Assembly: GCA_020347665.1 (NCBI GenBank)
Contig: CP070737.1
Coordinates: 1,254,055 to 1,290,149 of the forward strand
Direction of reading: 5' to 3'
DNA length: 36,095 nt
Origin: Nitrospiraceae bacterium
GTDB lineage: Bacteria; Nitrospirota; Thermodesulfovibrionia; Thermodesulfovibrionales; UBA6898
A model generated the notes under the pieces. That model ran no database searches. It was not told the DNA's origin and worked only from the letters and a program-made list of their open reading frames with translations. A program made the translations under genes and the position numbers. This document shows, piece by piece, positions 16,129-23,546 of this stretch. The first letter of the stretch is position 1; each line of letters begins with the position of its first letter.

Positions 16129-17292
16129 TTATTTCAAAACAAAAAGTTTTCTTACCAGTCCCGTAACCAATACCGCAAAAATAAAGATGTACGTTCCATT
16201 GATAATAAGAGACATATTATAATCGAAGAGCTCATTCGTATATCCTGATCCGATATTGCCGAGAAATATACCGACAGTACGAGAGATATGTAAGACTCCG
16301 GAATGTCCCCCAAGCCTTTCTACTGGAAAAAATTCCGATGTGAGAATGCTTATGGTGAGTATAATCAGAGCGTCGCCCATGGTATGGAGCACTCTGATAA
16401 ATACAAGCTCCGTGAAGGTACTGACATATCCGGTAGCTATCTGAAACAGGCCTGATGCCATGAGGCCGATCAAAAGTATCCTGATGATATTTCGTGACCG
16501 ATCAAAGCTGTGGCCTGCGATTGGCGCCAGTATAGCCATCCATATCCCCAATATGAAGAAGACGAGGCCTATTCTCTGGCCCGAGAAAAGGAGGGTATCT
16601 TTCATGAAAAGGGAAAGAGATGTCTGCTCAACGCCAAAATGGGTAGCATAAACAAGGATTATTACAATAAGCAGGAAGATCTTTCTGTCTTTCAGTTCAA
16701 TTTTATAGTCTTTGAAGTCAAAAGCGATTCCCGGACGGTCTTTCAAGGTAGCTGATAATATGATCAGAAAAAAGCTTAATGCGGAAGCCAACAGAAAAAG
16801 AGACTCGAATGAATAGTGATGAACGATCCAGCCTCCTATGAGCGGGCCTCCCCCAAAGCCGAGATATGCCCCAACCTGGTAAAAGGCGATCTTCTTGCCT
16901 CGCAACTCGATGCCCATAACCTTTAGAAAAAGCGAATAGATAGTAATATTGAGAATGGAATGAGCAAATCCGCCAGTCAAAGCTATGCCCAGGAGAGGGT
17001 AAAAATCCCGGACACTATAGAGACCAGACGTGTAAATGAAAAAAAGGGATGCCCCGAATACGGCCATTTTTTTGGGTGAAAGATAGTCAGACAGAAATCC
17101 CGCAGGAAGTATCATCAGCAGTGACGATACGGAAAAAATCCCGATAATGATCCCGATCCGGCTGTCGCTGAAAGAAATAGACTTAAGGAAGACAGGAAGA
17201 AATGCCATGATCATCCAATTCGTAAAATAAAGCAGGAAAGAGCATGCGAGAAAAGGTGCCAGGGTATTAAAATCCTTTTTCCGGAAACGCAT
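16129..17292 (-). CDS. MFS transporter, 12-helix
   Basis: A 387-residue major facilitator transporter with about 12 hydrophobic segments. A motif A-like loop GFLSDYLSPKKMAVFG lies after helix 2 and GAYLGFGGGPLIGGWIVHH in helix 5. In the second half, GHSFDRSRNIIRILLIGL matches the repeated loop. The substrate is unknown; the nearest general description would be an efflux or sugar-type MFS. The frame is open back to 17325, but AAAGGAGAG lies nine bases before the ATG at 17292 (MRFRKKDFNT), and the 11 upstream residues would have no ribosome site. It is divergent from the VOC gene and convergent with the HEAT protein. Confidence 0.87.
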   Translation of the reverse strand: MRFRKKDFNTLAPFLACSFLLYFTNWMIMAFLPVFLKSISFSDSRIGIIIGIFSVSSLLMILPAGFLSDYLSPKKMAVFGASLFFIYTSGLYSVRDFYPLLGIALTGGFAHSILNITIYSLFLKVMGIELRGKKIAFYQVGAYLGFGGGPLIGGWIVHHYSFESLFLLASALSFFLIILSATLKDRPGIAFDFKDYKIELKDRKIFLLIVIILVYATHFGVEQTSLSLFMKDTLLFSGQRIGLVFFILGIWMAILAPIAGHSFDRSRNIIRILLIGLMASGLFQIATGYVSTFTELVFIRVLHTMGDALIILTISILTSEFFPVERLGGHSGVLHISRTVGIFLGNIGSGYTNELFDYNMSLIINGTYIFIFAVLVTGLVRKLFVLK

Positions 17293-17366
17293 ATGTGCAT
17301 TCTCTCCTTTGAAGTATCCTAGCATATGGAGTGAGGGAGACGGGTCTTAAAGTAAGGGCTTTTTTC

Positions 17367-17375
17367 TGATATAAT
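17367..17375 (+). promoter_or_regulatory. Extended -10 promoter of the VOC-pepF pair
   Basis: TGATATAAT is an extended -10 element with a full TATAAT. A weak -35 (TTAAAG, 17347-17352) is spaced 17 bases away. The transcript would begin near 17382, about 59 bases before the VOC start codon. Confidence 0.45.
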
Positions 17376-17440
17376 GACTATTGCTATAACGAGCACACAC
17401 ATTCCCTTTGGTATAAATCATAAACCAGCGGAGGTTTTCT

Positions 17441-18043
17441 ATGATTCATTATAACGGCGTTAATCATCTTGCGATGACGACAGGTGACATGGACCGTACC
17501 ATACGTTTTTGGAGGGATCTTCTTGGCATGAGATTGGTCGCCGGCCTCGGCGAGCCGGGCTATCGGCACTATTTTTTCGAGATATCGGAACGTGATCTGC
17601 TCGCGTTCTTTGAATGGCCGGACGTGGAAGCGGTGAAGGAAAAGGAACATGGAAGGCCGGTTAAAGGACCTGTTGCGTTTGACCATGTGTCATTCGGGGT
17701 TGAGACGGAAGATGACCTTTATCAGCTGAAAGATAGGCTTACAGCCGCTGACATCTGGATTTCCGAAATAATCGATCATGGATTTATACACTCAATTTAC
17801 ACCTTTGATCCAAATGGTATTCCCGTTGAATTCAGCCATTCTGTCGAAGGCATCGATATTCGTAAAAACACAAAGATGGCTGACAAATCACCTTCCGCTG
17901 TCACTAAAGAAGGTCCGGAGCAACAGCCTCATATATGGCCGGCTGTATTGGAGCCGACTCCCCGGTTGGAATACAGGGCATATCCGGGCGCCGGAAGCGA
18001 ATTATTCCATGGGAAAAAACAGGACGAGGGATCAAAAGCGTAA
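17441..18043 (+). CDS. VOC-superfamily (glyoxalase/dioxygenase-like) protein with extra tail
   Basis: A vicinal-oxygen-chelate fold protein of 200 residues. The two beta-alpha-beta modules begin at GVNHLAMTTGDMDRTIRFW and AFDHVSFGVE. Possible metal ligands are H9, the His of AFDHV (about 85) and the Glu of PVEFSH (about 129). FDPNGIPVEF is the classic end of the second module. The family includes glyoxalase I, epimerases, extradiol dioxygenases and fosfomycin-type resistance proteins; the substrate here is unknown. About 65 residues after the fold (from roughly 137) are charged and proline-rich and match nothing I know. The ribosome site GCGGAGG lies 6 bases before the ATG. The stop overlaps the pepF start (TAATG), so the two are coupled. 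Confidence 0.85.
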   Translation: MIHYNGVNHLAMTTGDMDRTIRFWRDLLGMRLVAGLGEPGYRHYFFEISERDLLAFFEWPDVEAVKEKEHGRPVKGPVAFDHVSFGVETEDDLYQLKDRLTAADIWISEIIDHGFIHSIYTFDPNGIPVEFSHSVEGIDIRKNTKMADKSPSAVTKEGPEQQPHIWPAVLEPTPRLEYRAYPGAGSELFHGKKQDEGSKA

Positions 18044-19878
18044 TGAACAAAACGCATAAAAAGGCAAGAGCGGGTAAAAAGGGAATGCACAACGATAGAT
18101 GGAACCTGAAGACTTTGTTCAGAAGTGATAATGATCCACGCATGGAAGAAGAGAGAAAAAGAGTTAAAAAGACAAGTTATGAATTTATTGAGAAATGGAG
18201 AAGTCGTACAGACTATCTTGAAGATCCTGCGGTGCTGAAAGAGGCGCTTGATGATTATGAGGATTGGAAGCGCTCATACGGTACTGACGGTAACGAGGGA
18301 TATTACTTTTATCTTAGGACGCAACAGGATAAAAACAGTCCGGTTCTCAGAGCGCGCTTTAACAAGATTGAGGAGTTTAGCCGGAAGATAGAAAACGATA
18401 TCCAGTTCTTCTGCCTTCGTATAGCCAAAATCAATCCCGGGCATCATTCGAAACTTCTCTCATACCCCCCGCTGAAACCGTATAAACATTTTATTGAACG
18501 TATTTTTGATGAAGCCGCATATGTTTTGAGCGAGCCTGAAGAAAGAATATTAAATTTTAAGCGGTCCACGTCGTATCATGACTGGATGAAACTTACTTCC
18601 GGACTGCTGGCCAAGGAAGAAAGATATGTACTGCTTGAAAACGGAAAGAAGGGTCTCTGTCCTTTTTCCAAAATTGTAAATCTCGTTAACAGCAGAAGAA
18701 AGAAGGTCCGTGATTCATCTGCGCTGGCATTGAATCAGATCCTTGAAAAGCATCTTGATGTTGCTGAGGCTGAATTAAACGCAGTCCTTGCGAATAAAAA
18801 GACAGATGATGAACTCCGTGGTTTGTCCCGCCCGGATCTTATGCGGCATATCAGCGATGATATTGAGAGCGAAATTGTTGATTCATTGATTCAGTCTGTG
18901 TCGGACCGGTTCGATATATCGTCGCGGTTTTACAAGCTGAAGGCAAGGCTTCTGAAGGTTAAAAGGCTTAGGTATCATGAAAGAAATGTGGACTATGGAA
19001 AAATACGTAAGGAATATACCTATAACGATGCTATCAGAATTGTTCATACGGTTCTGAACAGGCTTGACAGCGACTTTGGATCGATCATTAATACGTATGT
19101 TCAAAATGGACAGCTTGATGTGTATCCGCGCAAGGGAAAAGCCGGCGGTGCCTTTTGCGCGCACCATCTGATTGGCCAGCCCACCTATATTTTGCTGAAT
19201 CATACTGATAAACTCCAGGATGTGCTTACGCTCGCACATGAGCTCGGACATGGTATAAATAATGAATTGATGAGAAAAACCCAGAATGCCCTGAATTTTA
19301 ATACTCCCCTTTCAACAGCTGAGGTCGCTAGTACGTTTATGGAGGATTTTGTGCTTCAGGACATCCTTGAGGAAACGGATGATGAACTGAAGTGTGCGGT
19401 TCTGGTAAAAAAACTTGATAATGACATTTCAACAGTCTTCAGACAGGTTGCATGCTACAAATTTGAGCAGGAATTGCATCATGAGTTCAGGAAGACAGGG
19501 TATCTGTCAAAGCATGAAATCGGAAGACTGTTCAGAAAACATATGTCTTCATACATGGGCAGGGCGGTTGAACAGTCCGACGGGTCAGAAAACTGGTGGG
19601 TATACTGGAGTCATATACGGATGTTCTTCTATGTGTATTCCTATGCGAGCGGCCTCCTCATTTCCAAGTCTCTCCAGAGTTCTGTAAAGAAGGATCCAAA
19701 GTTTATAAAAAAAGTAAAAGGATTTCTTTCTGCCGGCATGTCTGATTCACCGCAAAATATCTTCAAGAAACTTGGCATCAATATTACCCGGAAAGAATTC
19801 TGGAATCACGGACTGAACGAAGTAGAAAACCTGCTTGATCAGACAACAGAGCTGGCTAAAAAACTGAACAAAATCTAA
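18043..19878 (+). CDS. M3-family oligoendopeptidase (PepF-like)
   Basis: A cytosolic zinc peptidase of 611 residues, the usual size for oligoendopeptidase F. The zinc motif HELGH is at 399-403, followed by GINNELMRKTQ. The third ligand is the Glu of STAEVASTFMED about 25 residues later. GGAFCAHH and the late YSYASGLLISKSL with FLSAGMSDSP are also typical of the M3B group. It should cut short peptides. The frame is open from 17935, inside the VOC gene, but the ATG at 18043 shares a base with the VOC stop (TAATG) and has GACGAGGGAT upstream, so this is the start. The pairing with a VOC protein is not one I recognise. Confidence 0.93.
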   Translation: MNKTHKKARAGKKGMHNDRWNLKTLFRSDNDPRMEEERKRVKKTSYEFIEKWRSRTDYLEDPAVLKEALDDYEDWKRSYGTDGNEGYYFYLRTQQDKNSPVLRARFNKIEEFSRKIENDIQFFCLRIAKINPGHHSKLLSYPPLKPYKHFIERIFDEAAYVLSEPEERILNFKRSTSYHDWMKLTSGLLAKEERYVLLENGKKGLCPFSKIVNLVNSRRKKVRDSSALALNQILEKHLDVAEAELNAVLANKKTDDELRGLSRPDLMRHISDDIESEIVDSLIQSVSDRFDISSRFYKLKARLLKVKRLRYHERNVDYGKIRKEYTYNDAIRIVHTVLNRLDSDFGSIINTYVQNGQLDVYPRKGKAGGAFCAHHLIGQPTYILLNHTDKLQDVLTLAHELGHGINNELMRKTQNALNFNTPLSTAEVASTFMEDFVLQDILEETDDELKCAVLVKKLDNDISTVFRQVACYKFEQELHHEFRKTGYLSKHEIGRLFRKHMSSYMGRAVEQSDGSENWWVYWSHIRMFFYVYSYASGLLISKSLQSSVKKDPKFIKKVKGFLSAGMSDSPQNIFKKLGINITRKEFWNHGLNEVENLLDQTTELAKKLNKI

Positions 19879-20070
19879 GCAGATGTAGAGCTAGTAGGAA
19901 GTAAGGAGTAAGCAGTAAGGGAATAAAGCAAGACTATTACTGAACTGCAAAAGGGCAGAGAATGTAAAGCGAAAAGCGTAGAGTGACAAGACAAAGGGGC
20001 GTATAAGCCTGTTATTCCCCTTGGCTCCTTATCCGTTACGCCATGAGATGTGCCTTCTGCGATTCTTTAC
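19879..20070. other. Convergent intergenic gap with degenerate short-word repeats
   Basis: No gene is visible. The left part is built of variations on short words, such as GTAAGGAGTAAGCAGTAAG (19902-19920) and AAAGCGAAAAGCG. A complement of one word (CTCCTTA) recurs near 20025. The same kind of text occurs at 26106-26298 and 29874-30093. No hairpin with a T-run marks an obvious terminator for either flanking gene. Confidence 0.5.
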
Positions 20071-20724
20071 CTATTTCGGAAGATTGATATCATATGCCTT
20101 GCAGTGATTAACAACCAGCGTGCATACCTCTTCGGGGGTATCAACCAATGAAAACAGAGAGAAATCTTCCTTGCTGATGGTGCCGGACGCTACAAGGGTA
20201 TCTTTTAACCAATCCAGCAATCCCTTCCAATATTCTGAGCCGTATAAAACGATGGGAAAATGATCTATCCTTTTAGTTTGGGAAAGCGTTAGTGCCTCGA
20301 ACAGCTCATCCATCGTACCGAATCCGCCCGGAAATATTATAAAGGCGATGGCATATTTGACAAACATCAGCTTTCTGATAAAAAAATAACGAAAGTGAAG
20401 CGGTATATCCTGAAACTCATTAGGAAGTTGTTCTGTTGGGATTTCGATATTAAGCCCAACGGACTGTCCTCTTCCCTTTTTTGCTCCTTTGTTTGCTCCT
20501 TCCATAATCCCGGGACCACCGCCGGTTATTACTGCGAAACCATCGTCAGCCAGTTTTCTGGCAACAATCCCTGCTTCCTTATAATACGCACTCTCCTCTG
20601 AAAGGCGGGAACTTCCAAAAATAGTAACTGCCGGGCCGAGGTCATGTAATGTCTCAAATCCATCGACCAGTTCCGACTGAATTCTGAATACTCTCCACGT
20701 TTCAGATGTTTTCAGATCCTCCAT
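20071..20724 (-). CDS. LOG-family (TIGR00730) nucleotide phosphoribohydrolase-like protein
   Basis: A 217-residue Rossmann-like protein of the LOG / lysine-decarboxylase-like family. The two diagnostic motifs are present: GGGPGIMEGAN (68-78) and PGGFGTMDE (132-140). Characterised relatives release the base from nucleoside 5'-monophosphates (cytokinin activation in plants and some bacteria), and bacterial members often act as generic AMP/pyrimidine-5'-nucleotide nucleosidases. The physiological substrate here is not known. The start ATG lies two bases after the stop of the DRTGG gene, whose final codons hold the ribosome site AGAGGTG, so the two form one operon. Confidence 0.9.
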   Translation of the reverse strand: MEDLKTSETWRVFRIQSELVDGFETLHDLGPAVTIFGSSRLSEESAYYKEAGIVARKLADDGFAVITGGGPGIMEGANKGAKKGRGQSVGLNIEIPTEQLPNEFQDIPLHFRYFFIRKLMFVKYAIAFIIFPGGFGTMDELFEALTLSQTKRIDHFPIVLYGSEYWKGLLDWLKDTLVASGTISKEDFSLFSLVDTPEEVCTLVVNHCKAYDINLPK

Positions 20725-20726
20725 AA

Positions 20727-21803
20727 TTATTTCACCTCTTTTTGATTAATTTTCAATGCCTTCAGCAATCTGTTGAAATCAAACTCTTTTGAGACAATCT
20801 CTTTTGTCTTCAATATCTTTTTCTGCTCCCGAATTCTGATTTTACCGAGAACAGATTCTATTTTTTCCACGGTCGTATAGGTATCGTCACTTGTGGATAT
20901 AATGGGAACATCCTGCGCTTTTGCCTTACCCAGGATGACATCATTCATAAACATTCCCCCGGTCAAAACAATACACTTTGTGGAGGTTTCCAGCGCCGCA
21001 AGTTGTATGTCAGACCTGTTGGCACCGGTAATGACCGCCTTATTGGGGGTTCTTCTGAAATACTTGAGCGCGCTGTCCACATCCATGGCTCCGATTGAAA
21101 AATTCTCTATAAATTCGTCAAGACGATCCTTGCGGCAGAGTACCTTCCCATTCAGAATCGTATTCAGCTGCCGAACGGTAACAGAATCAAGCAGTATATC
21201 TCTGTGGAGTGAGGCGAATACCGGAATCCCTTTTTTTTCAAGAAACGGCCTGACCAGCTTTTTAATATGGTTATGGGCGCTCTCGGGAATCTTATTTATG
21301 ACGGCACCCAGAAAATAATTGCCGAGAAACTCTTTCACACCCATAAGAGAGTCTATGGTGCTGTCGCCTTCCCACGGCTCGACAACGAGTGTCATCGCAT
21401 CAACATGCTTAATGATTTTAAGAGCGTTTACTCCAAACGAAGATCCCTCAAAGAACTCTGCCGCGCCCCCGACAAGAACAACGCTCCTGCCCTTAATATT
21501 CTTAAAGGCCTTCACAACATGTTCAAAATTGTCTGAAGGTTTGCCATGGAGCAATCTATTCTGCGATTCAAACGTAACAACAAAAGGTGAAATCACGTCA
21601 GTCGGATCCTTTAACCCGAGTGCGGTTCCCATGAAATCCGCGTCAGCGTCAACGTACTTATTCTTGTATTTCAACGGGGTTTTTCCGATAGGCTTAATAT
21701 ATCCTATTCTGTATCCCTCCTCTTTAAACATGAGACCAAGGCCGAGCGTAATCAGGCTTTTTCCTGAAAAAGCCCTTGTGGAAGCAATATAAAGATATTT
21801 CAT
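20727..21803 (-). CDS. AAA_26 / DRTGG-domain protein (phosphotransacetylase-family N-terminal-like)
   Basis: A 358-residue two-domain protein. The N-terminal dethiobiotin-synthetase-like P-loop domain starts MKYLYIASTRAFSGKS (phosphate-binding loop near 8-16) and contains YIKPIGK and a VVEPWEGDS stretch. The C-terminal DRTGG domain reads AVITGANRSDIQLAALE (about 254-270). This arrangement equals the regulatory front half of some long phosphate acetyltransferases, without the catalytic Pta domain. It often sits beside ADP-forming acyl-CoA synthetase genes, as it does with the remnant upstream here. It may sense a nucleotide and regulate acetyl-CoA or acetyl-phosphate metabolism, but that is inference. 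The ATG follows the remnant's TGA directly (TGAATG), with GAGGAGGG inside its end. Confidence 0.88.
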   Translation of the reverse strand: MKYLYIASTRAFSGKSLITLGLGLMFKEEGYRIGYIKPIGKTPLKYKNKYVDADADFMGTALGLKDPTDVISPFVVTFESQNRLLHGKPSDNFEHVVKAFKNIKGRSVVLVGGAAEFFEGSSFGVNALKIIKHVDAMTLVVEPWEGDSTIDSLMGVKEFLGNYFLGAVINKIPESAHNHIKKLVRPFLEKKGIPVFASLHRDILLDSVTVRQLNTILNGKVLCRKDRLDEFIENFSIGAMDVDSALKYFRRTPNKAVITGANRSDIQLAALETSTKCIVLTGGMFMNDVILGKAKAQDVPIISTSDDTYTTVEKIESVLGKIRIREQKKILKTKEIVSKEFDFNRLLKALKINQKEVK

Positions 21804-22010
21804 TCAGGACCCTCCTCTCTTTTCATCGGTTATTATAATCCTTGCATAGAGGGCAATTGAACCTTTTTCATGTTTCGGGTTTATTGGATAAATAGTTCCG
21901 TTGTATGATGATTCCTTGATGTTAGTGATGACAGCAATGCCATCTTTTCCCGGCGAACGCGATGCACCGATTACTGCCAATGACTTTGGATAAAAAAGAG
22001 AATCAAGCAC
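21804..22010 (-). pseudogene. Internally deleted ADP-forming acyl-CoA synthetase remnant
   Basis: A 68-codon open frame starting with GTG. The first 48 residues (LDSLFYPKSLAVIGASRSPGK, then GTIYPINPKHE) match the N terminus of the CoA-binding domain of ADP-forming acetyl/acyl-CoA synthetases. The last part (GSIALYARIIITDEKR) resembles the very C terminus of the ATP-grasp half, normally close to VALDARI. A full fused enzyme has about 700 residues, so roughly 630 codons seem to be missing, with the frame kept. The D-to-Y change in the tail fits loss of constraint. It could still be translated and couple ribosomes to the DRTGG gene that starts directly after its stop. It cannot have synthetase activity. 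Confidence 0.7.
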
Positions 22011-22137
22011 ATCTAAATGATACTAAAGAAATTCCACATTAACAAGATTATTCACGATGCAGGTATCCCGAACATGATAATAAAGCAGATTCCCGAGATA
22101 CATCTGCTGGGCTGATGGCAGCCCGAAGAATTTATAG

Positions 22138-22166
22138 TTGATGTTAAAGACAAAATCACTTATTAT
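22138..22166 (+). promoter_or_regulatory. Promoter of the PilZ gene
   Basis: TTGATG (22138-22143) and TATTAT (22161-22166) are 17 bases apart. The start would fall near 22173, giving a leader of about 27 bases with AGAGGTG before the ATG at 22200. Confidence 0.55.
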
Positions 22167-22199
22167 GTACATGGATGTAGAAGACGCAGAGGTGTGTAT

Positions 22200-22499
22200 A
22201 TGCATGAGAGACCAGGGGACAGACTATATAAGCGTGATATGTTCCATAATATAGTCCTTTATTGTCCGGAAGAGGGAGAATTTGAAATCCAGGATTATGC
22301 TTATTTTTACGGTCTCGGGGTAGATATCAGTCGTAGCGGTATTGGACTTACCTTGGAGCGCCCGCTTGAAAAGGGGCAGATTTTAAAACTCTATTTTGAT
22401 GTTGAATCTTTTGAAGGGACATCTCCTGTTCTGGCTGAAGTGAAGTGGTCATCAGACATTGGTGGATACTGCCGGGCTGGCTTATGTTTTCTGGATTAA
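22200..22499 (+). CDS. Single-domain PilZ protein (c-di-GMP receptor-like)
   Basis: A 99-residue protein made of one PilZ domain. It shows an early arginine-rich stretch (RLYKRDMF) followed by VLYCPEE, the core DISRSGIGLTLERPLEKGQ, and AEVKWSSDIGGYCRAGLCFLD at the end. In canonical PilZ domains c-di-GMP is bound by RxxxR and (D/N)xSxxG. DISRSG is present and R-L-Y-K-R is a reasonable RxxxR (about residues 10-14), so nucleotide binding is plausible. Its target is not evident; no motility or exopolysaccharide gene is nearby. A GTG two codons earlier (22194) is possible, but AGAGGTG is better spaced for the ATG at 22200. Confidence 0.85.
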   Translation: MHERPGDRLYKRDMFHNIVLYCPEEGEFEIQDYAYFYGLGVDISRSGIGLTLERPLEKGQILKLYFDVESFEGTSPVLAEVKWSSDIGGYCRAGLCFLD

Positions 22500-22509
22500 A
22501 GATTAATCC
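22493..22509. repeat. Hairpin spanning the PilZ stop codon
   Basis: GGATTAA-AGA-TTAATCC is a perfect 7-base stem with a 3-base loop. Its left arm contains the TAA stop of the PilZ gene. No T-run follows, so it is not a standard intrinsic terminator, but it may stabilise the transcript end. Confidence 0.55.
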
Positions 22510-22577
22510 GGTCTCTGGTACGTTTTGATACATATCTTTTCCTGTAGTGGATATCGTTACATCATTATGTTTTTCAG

Positions 22578-22606
22578 TTGAGTTTAATATGCTCTAACGT
22601 TAGTAT
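22578..22606 (+). promoter_or_regulatory. Promoter of hpt-queD-pmbA
   Basis: TTGAGT (22578-22583) and TAGTAT (22601-22606) are 17 bases apart. The predicted start near 22613 leaves a 23-base leader with GTGGAGG before the hpt ATG. Confidence 0.45.
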
Positions 22607-22635
22607 AGACATATCGATATGTTGTGGAGGATGCT

Positions 22636-23157
22636 ATGGTTGTTGGAAAGCCTCTGTTGACTGTTGCTCAGATACAGAAAAAGGTACGGGCACTTGCGGA
22701 CACCATTTCAGATGATTATGAAGGCAAGAATCTGCTGGCGGTAGGTATTCTGAAGGGCGCTTTTATTTTTTTCAGCGACATTGTTAAACTTATCAAAACC
22801 CCGCTAAGAATTGATTTTATCGTTGCTTCGAGTTACATGAAGACCGATACTATCGGAGAAGTCAAGATTTTTTATGATATTAGAGAAGACATTACAAATA
22901 AAGATGTTCTGCTCATAGAAGATATCGTGGATACCGGGGTTTCCATGAATTATATCAGAGAGCGGATTCTCATGAAAGGGCCAAAGAGCCTTAGAATTTG
23001 TACATTGCTTGACAAAAAAGAGAGGCGTCAGGTTGATGTACCGCTTGATTATGTGGGTTTTGAGATACCAAATGAATTTGTTGTCGGTTATGGCCTTGAT
23101 TATGATAATAGGTTCAGAAACCTTCCATATATATCTATATTCAAAAAGACCGCTTAG
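22636..23157 (+). CDS. hpt: Hypoxanthine phosphoribosyltransferase
   Basis: A purine salvage enzyme that joins hypoxanthine or guanine to PRPP. The 173-residue length is standard. VGILKGAFIFFSDIV forms the first PRPP/pyrophosphate loop. VLLIEDIVDTGVSM is the diagnostic PRPP-binding signature (about residues 94-107). VGYGLDYDNRFRNLPYI is the conserved base-binding end. GGAGG lies five bases before the ATG at 22636; the frame is open 12 bases further, but that GTG forms part of the ribosome site. queD follows 17 bases later on the same strand. Confidence 0.95.
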   Translation: MVVGKPLLTVAQIQKKVRALADTISDDYEGKNLLAVGILKGAFIFFSDIVKLIKTPLRIDFIVASSYMKTDTIGEVKIFYDIREDITNKDVLLIEDIVDTGVSMNYIRERILMKGPKSLRICTLLDKKERRQVDVPLDYVGFEIPNEFVVGYGLDYDNRFRNLPYISIFKKTA

Positions 23158-23174
23158 TTTTTGGAGGTGCAAAG

Positions 23175-23546
23175 ATGTATGAGTTGACTGTGGAAGTAGG
23201 TTTTTCCGCGGCGCACCAATTAAGGGCTTATCAGGGAAAATGTGAAAAAATGCATGGGCATAACTGGAAGGTTCAGGTGAATGTTGCATCTCATGAATTA
23301 AACGAACTGGATCTGGCAATAGATTTTCATGATCTCAAAAAAATAGCAGGAGATATAATCCAACCACTTGACCATTCTTTTTTGAATGAAGTGTTTCCCT
23401 TCACTGAAAAAAATCCATCTTCTGAAAATATTGCTAAATGGATATTTGATTCCATGAAAAAGAAGTTGAGCCATAAAACGGTTCAGATTTCCTCGGTAAC
23501 CGTTTGGGAATCCGGTACAGCATCTGCTTCGTATTATGAAGATTGA
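23175..23546 (+). CDS. queD: 6-carboxytetrahydropterin synthase (QueD / PTPS family)
   Basis: A 123-residue T-fold enzyme. Zinc ligands H14 (FSAAH), H27 and H29 (MHGHN) are present. The catalytic cysteine C23 sits in CEKMHGH as in QueD (C-x3-HGH). PLDHSFLN carries the catalytic His, and WESGTASASY ends the pterin-binding region. QueD makes the 7-deazaguanine precursor for queuosine; some relatives act in folate or biopterin routes, and no other que gene is near. GGAGGTG precedes the ATG by 6 bases. The last 11 bases overlap pmbA, so the two are coupled. Confidence 0.92.
   Translation: MYELTVEVGFSAAHQLRAYQGKCEKMHGHNWKVQVNVASHELNELDLAIDFHDLKKIAGDIIQPLDHSFLNEVFPFTEKNPSSENIAKWIFDSMKKKLSHKTVQISSVTVWESGTASASYYED

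Noticed and set aside
22023-22205. Minus-strand frame of 60 codons between the synthetase remnant and the PilZ gene
   Set aside because: The text looks somewhat protein-like, but it has no ribosome site and lies across the PilZ promoter (22138-22166). A decayed gene piece cannot be excluded.
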